IMG/VR virus record: IMGVR_UViG_3300020187_000183
Span: 1-26,047 of that record
DNA from: a virus
Reading direction: 5' to 3' (one strand)
Length of the DNA stretch: 26,047 nucleotides
The position numbers and the translations under genes are program-made. This document shows positions 23,431 through 26,047 of the stretch, in pieces. The notes beneath the pieces are model-generated. The model was not told the DNA's origin, searched no databases, and worked only from the letters and a program-made list of their open reading frames with translations. How positions within the stretch are numbered: the first letter of the stretch is position 1; each line of letters opens with the position of its first letter.

Positions 23431-23460
23431 GTGCCCCTCGTTGAGGGGCACTTTTATTTT
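23431..23460 (+). terminator. Rho-independent terminator after the giant fibre gene
   Basis: GTGCCCCTC (23431-23439) pairs perfectly with GAGGGGCAC (23443-23451) around a 3-nt GTT loop, followed by TTTTATTTT. Confidence 0.92.
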
Positions 23461-23474
23461 CTAAAGTATTTTAA

Positions 23475-23486
23475 TATGTATACCTG
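23475..23486 (+). promoter_or_regulatory. Putative late promoter motif TATGTATACCTG (third fibre gene)
   Basis: This keeps the TATGTATA core, 14 nt after the terminator and 47 nt before the start codon at 23534. Confidence 0.45.
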
Positions 23487-23502
23487 ATACGACGGTGTCA
23501 AC

Positions 23503-23522
23503 CTGTTGGACAGTGAAAACAG
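23503..23522 (+). promoter_or_regulatory. Shared fibre-leader hairpin, copy 2
   Basis: CTGTT (23503-23507) and AACAG (23518-23522) flank GGACAGTGAA. It matches the leader element at 16521 almost base for base over about 20 nt. An alternative shorter pairing, CTGT with ACAG at 23510-23513, is also possible. Confidence 0.45.
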
Positions 23523-23533
23523 AAAAATAAACC

Positions 23534-26047
23534 ATGGCAAACGAATTTTTTATTAGGAAAGGTATAATTGTATCTGGCTCTGTAGCAGAAATTATACCCC
23601 CCATCTCAGCTTCTATTATCTCAGCTTCAGCTGATATTGAAGCAGCAAACATTATAACCCCAGGAGATATAACTATATCTGGAAGTATTATTGTAGAAAA
23701 TTTTACTACAGGTACTTCTAATGAAGTTGTAGTATATAATAATACAACTAAAGAATTAGAGGTTAAAACTAATGCCTCTTCATCAGGTACCTCAGGTACC
23801 TCAGGTACTTCAGGTACTTCAGGTAGTTCAGGCTCTTCAGGCTCTTCAGGCTCATCAGGCTCATCAGGTTCATCTGGTACAAGTGGTAGTTCAGGTTCTA
23901 GCGGTTCATCAGGTACTTCAGGTAACTCAGGTACTTCAGGTACTTCAGGTTCAAGTGGTTCATCAGGTTCAAGTGGTTCATCAGGTAGTTCAGGTTCCTC
24001 AGGTACAAGTGGTTCTTCGGGAACATCAGGTTCTTCAGGAACTTCAGGTATAGGCTCTTCAGGTACTTCAGGTACTTCAGGTTCAAGTGGTTCATCAGGT
24101 TCAAGCGGTAGCTCAGGTTCATCGGGTTCATCAGGTACTTCAGGCTCTTCAGGTACATCAGGTTCATCAGGCTCTTCAGGTACATCAGGTTCATCAGGCT
24201 CATCAGGCTCATCAGGTAGCTCAGGCTCAAGTGGTAGTTCGGGTTCATCAGGTACTTCAGGAGTAGCAGGTACTTCAGGAACTTCAGGCTCATCGGGTAC
24301 AAGTGGTTCATCAGGTAGTTCAGGTTCATCAGGCTCATCAGGTTCATCAGGCTCATCAGGTACATCTGGTTCATCAGGTACTTCAGGTTCATCAGGTAGC
24401 TCAGGCTCAAGTGGTAGTTCAGGTTCATCAGGAACTTCAGGTTCTTCTGGTACCTCTGGTAGTTCAGGTACTTCAGGTTCTAGTGGTTCATCAGGCTCAA
24501 GTGGTAGCTCTGGTTCATCAGGCAGCTCGGGTTCATCAGGTAGCTCAGGTACTTCTGGTACAACAGGTACTTCAGGTACTAGTGGTTCATCAGGTAGTTC
24601 AGGCTCTTCAGGCTCATCAGGCTCATCAGGCTCATCAGGTTCATCAGGTACCTCGGGTTCATCAGGCACCTCGGGTTCATCAGGTACATCAGGTAGTTCA
24701 GGCTCATCAGGTTCATCAGGTTCAAGTGGATCAAGCGGTAGTTCAGGTTCAAGCGGTACATCAGGTTCAGCTGGAACATCAGGCACTAGTGGCTCAAGCG
24801 GTAGTTCAGGTTCATCAGGCTCAAGCGGTAGCTCTGGCTCATCAGGTACTTCGGGTTCATCAGGTACCTCAGGTAGTTCAGGTTCAAGTGGTTCATCAGG
24901 CTCATCTGGTAGCTCAGGCTCATCAGGTACAAGTGGTTCAGCAGGTACCTCAGGTACAAGTGGTTCAAGCGGTAGCTCAGGTTCATCAGGTAGCTCAGGC
25001 TCAAGTGGTAGTTCGGGTTCATCAGGCACTAGTGGATCAAGTGGTACATCTGGTTCTTCAGGTAGTTCAGGCTCAAGCGGTAGCTCAGGTTCATCAGGTT
25101 CATCTGGTACTTCGGGTTCTTCAGGAACAAGCGGTAGTTCAGGTTCATCAGGTTCATCAGGTAGTTCAGGCTCATCTGGCAGCTCTGGTACTTCAGGTTC
25201 CTCAGGAACAAGTGGTTCATCAGGTACCTCAGGAAGTTCAGGCTCAAGTGGTAGTTCAGGTTCTTCAGGTACTTCTGGTTCCGCCGGTACTTCAGGTTCA
25301 TCAGGTACCTCAGGTTCTTCAGGTTCATCAGGTAGCTCAGGCTCATCAGGTAGTTCAGGTTCCTCAGGAACAAGTGGTTCATCAGGTACCTCAGGAAGTT
25401 CAGGCTCAAGCGGTAGCTCAGGTTCATCTGGTAGCTCAGGCTCTTCAGGAACTTCAGGTTCATCAGGTACATCAGGTTCTTCGGGCTCATCAGGTAGCTC
25501 CGGCTCAAGTGGTAGTTCAGGTTCTTCAGGAACAAGTGGTTCATCAGGTACCTCAGGAAGTTCAGGCTCAAGCGGTAGCTCAGGTTCATCTGGTAGCTCA
25601 GGAAGTTCAGGTACATCAGGCTCATCAGGAACAAGCGGTTCATCAGGTAGTTCAGGTACTTCAGGCTCTAGCGGTTCAAGCGGTACTTCAGGTTCTTCAG
25701 GTACAAGTGGATCATCAGGTTCTTCAGGTACATCAGGCTCTTCAGGAAGCTCAGGTACATCAGGTTCTTCTGGTACTTCAGGTAGCTCAGGTTCATCAGG
25801 TACTTCAGGTAGCTCAGGTTCATCAGGTACTTCAGGTTCTTCAGGTACAAGTGGATCATCGGGTTCATCAGGTACATCAGGAAGTTCAGGTTCATCAGGT
25901 ACTTCAGGCAGCTCAGGTACTTCAGGCTCAAGTGGTTCATCAGGTACTTCAGGCTCATCAGGTAGCTCAGGTACCTCAGGTAGTTCAGGCTCATCAGGTA
26001 CTTCAGGTACTCCAAGTTATACAGCAATTTGGAAATATGATACTGAT
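23534..26047 (+). CDS. Repeat fibre protein 3 (partial, runs off the window)
   Basis: An ATG at 23534 opens a frame that stays open for 838 codons to the last base, so the 3' end is missing. The N-terminus MANEFFIRKGIIVSGSVAEI, followed by alternating Ile/Ser/Ala segments and GDITISGSIIVENFTTGTSN, is typical of phage tail-fibre anchors. Residues 85-824 are Gly-(Thr/Ser)-Ser triplets with very few changes (single GNS, GVA, GTT and some GSA units) and only one register break (GIG, near 24047). The array is therefore much more regular than in the preceding gene. After it, GTPSYTAIWKYDTD begins the next domain. The gene has its own promoter-like motif and shares the leader hairpin of the giant fibre gene. 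It probably encodes a second long fibre with a different tip. Confidence 0.88.
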   Translation, partial: MANEFFIRKGIIVSGSVAEIIPPISASIISASADIEAANIITPGDITISGSIIVENFTTGTSNEVVVYNNTTKELEVKTNASSSGTSGTSGTSGTSGSSGSSGSSGSSGSSGSSGTSGSSGSSGSSGTSGNSGTSGTSGSSGSSGSSGSSGSSGSSGTSGSSGTSGSSGTSGIGSSGTSGTSGSSGSSGSSGSSGSSGSSGTSGSSGTSGSSGSSGTSGSSGSSGSSGSSGSSGSSGSSGTSGVAGTSGTSGSSGTSGSSGSSGSSGSSGSSGSSGTSGSSGTSGSSGSSGSSGSSGSSGTSGSSGTSGSSGTSGSSGSSGSSGSSGSSGSSGSSGSSGTSGTTGTSGTSGSSGSSGSSGSSGSSGSSGSSGTSGSSGTSGSSGTSGSSGSSGSSGSSGSSGSSGSSGTSGSAGTSGTSGSSGSSGSSGSSGSSGSSGTSGSSGTSGSSGSSGSSGSSGSSGSSGTSGSAGTSGTSGSSGSSGSSGSSGSSGSSGSSGTSGSSGTSGSSGSSGSSGSSGSSGSSGTSGSSGTSGSSGSSGSSGSSGSSGSSGTSGSSGTSGSSGTSGSSGSSGSSGSSGTSGSAGTSGSSGTSGSSGSSGSSGSSGSSGSSGTSGSSGTSGSSGSSGSSGSSGSSGSSGTSGSSGTSGSSGSSGSSGSSGSSGSSGTSGSSGTSGSSGSSGSSGSSGSSGSSGTSGSSGTSGSSGSSGTSGSSGSSGTSGSSGTSGSSGSSGTSGSSGSSGTSGSSGTSGSSGSSGTSGSSGSSGTSGSSGTSGSSGSSGTSGSSGSSGTSGSSGTSGSSGSSGTSGSSGSSGTSGSSGSSGTSGTPSYTAIWKYDTD
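23786..26005 (+). repeat. 2.2-kb GTS/GSS triplet array in fibre gene 3
   Basis: About 247 triplet units are nearly uninterrupted. Serine codons alternate widely (TCA, AGT, AGC, TCT), with many GGTTCAAGTGG and GGTTCAAGCGG variants that are rarer in the earlier arrays, so the array has its own DNA-level history. Confidence 0.95.

Overview
The window reads as a structural-gene segment of a T4-like (contractile-tailed, myovirus-type) double-stranded DNA phage. All recognisable genes lie on the + strand, are tightly packed and AT-rich, and many are joined by TAATG or 8-nt stop/start overlaps. The large terminase (gp17), portal (gp20), prohead protease (gp21), scaffold (gp22), major capsid protein (gp23), PhoH, neck proteins (gp13/gp14-like) and tail-sheath stabiliser (gp15) can be recognised from motifs and order. 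Most starts have no Shine-Dalgarno sequence. That would suit a host such as an aquatic Bacteroidota, but the host is inference only.

Layout. 1-2579: tail of an upstream gene, a small coiled-coil protein, a membrane/lipoprotein-like protein on a TTG start, and the large terminase. 2580-7822: portal, then a cluster of small core or structural proteins ending in the prohead protease and a terminator. 7823-10956: scaffold and major capsid protein as a separately promoted, terminated unit. 10957-14824: PhoH, then neck, sheath-stabiliser and a small beta-rich protein. 14825-26047: three consecutive fibre-like genes, the last cut by the window end, dominated by glycine-serine-threonine triplets (GTS/GSS). 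They carry about 225, 1,739 and at least 740 residues of repeat. Unique N-terminal domains lead into the repeats and unique C-terminal domains follow them.

Transcription appears modular. A TAT(T/G)TATA motif, usually extended to TATTTATAATAA, stands before nine genes or gene groups. Four strong GC-rich hairpin terminators are each followed within 2-14 nt by such a motif. In five cases the start codon follows the 12-nt motif by only 9-13 nt, which would give nearly leaderless messages. The two longest fibre genes instead share a distinctive leader with a CTGTT...AACAG hairpin.

The most interesting parts are the proline-free collagen-like repeat genes, with their regular single-residue breaks of the triplet register and visible recent expansions, and two short peptide motifs shared between capsid-assembly proteins: EDARTDAEEEGY in three copies across two proteins, and NSFS(S/A)QAGAGAQ in a small protein and in the capsid protein.
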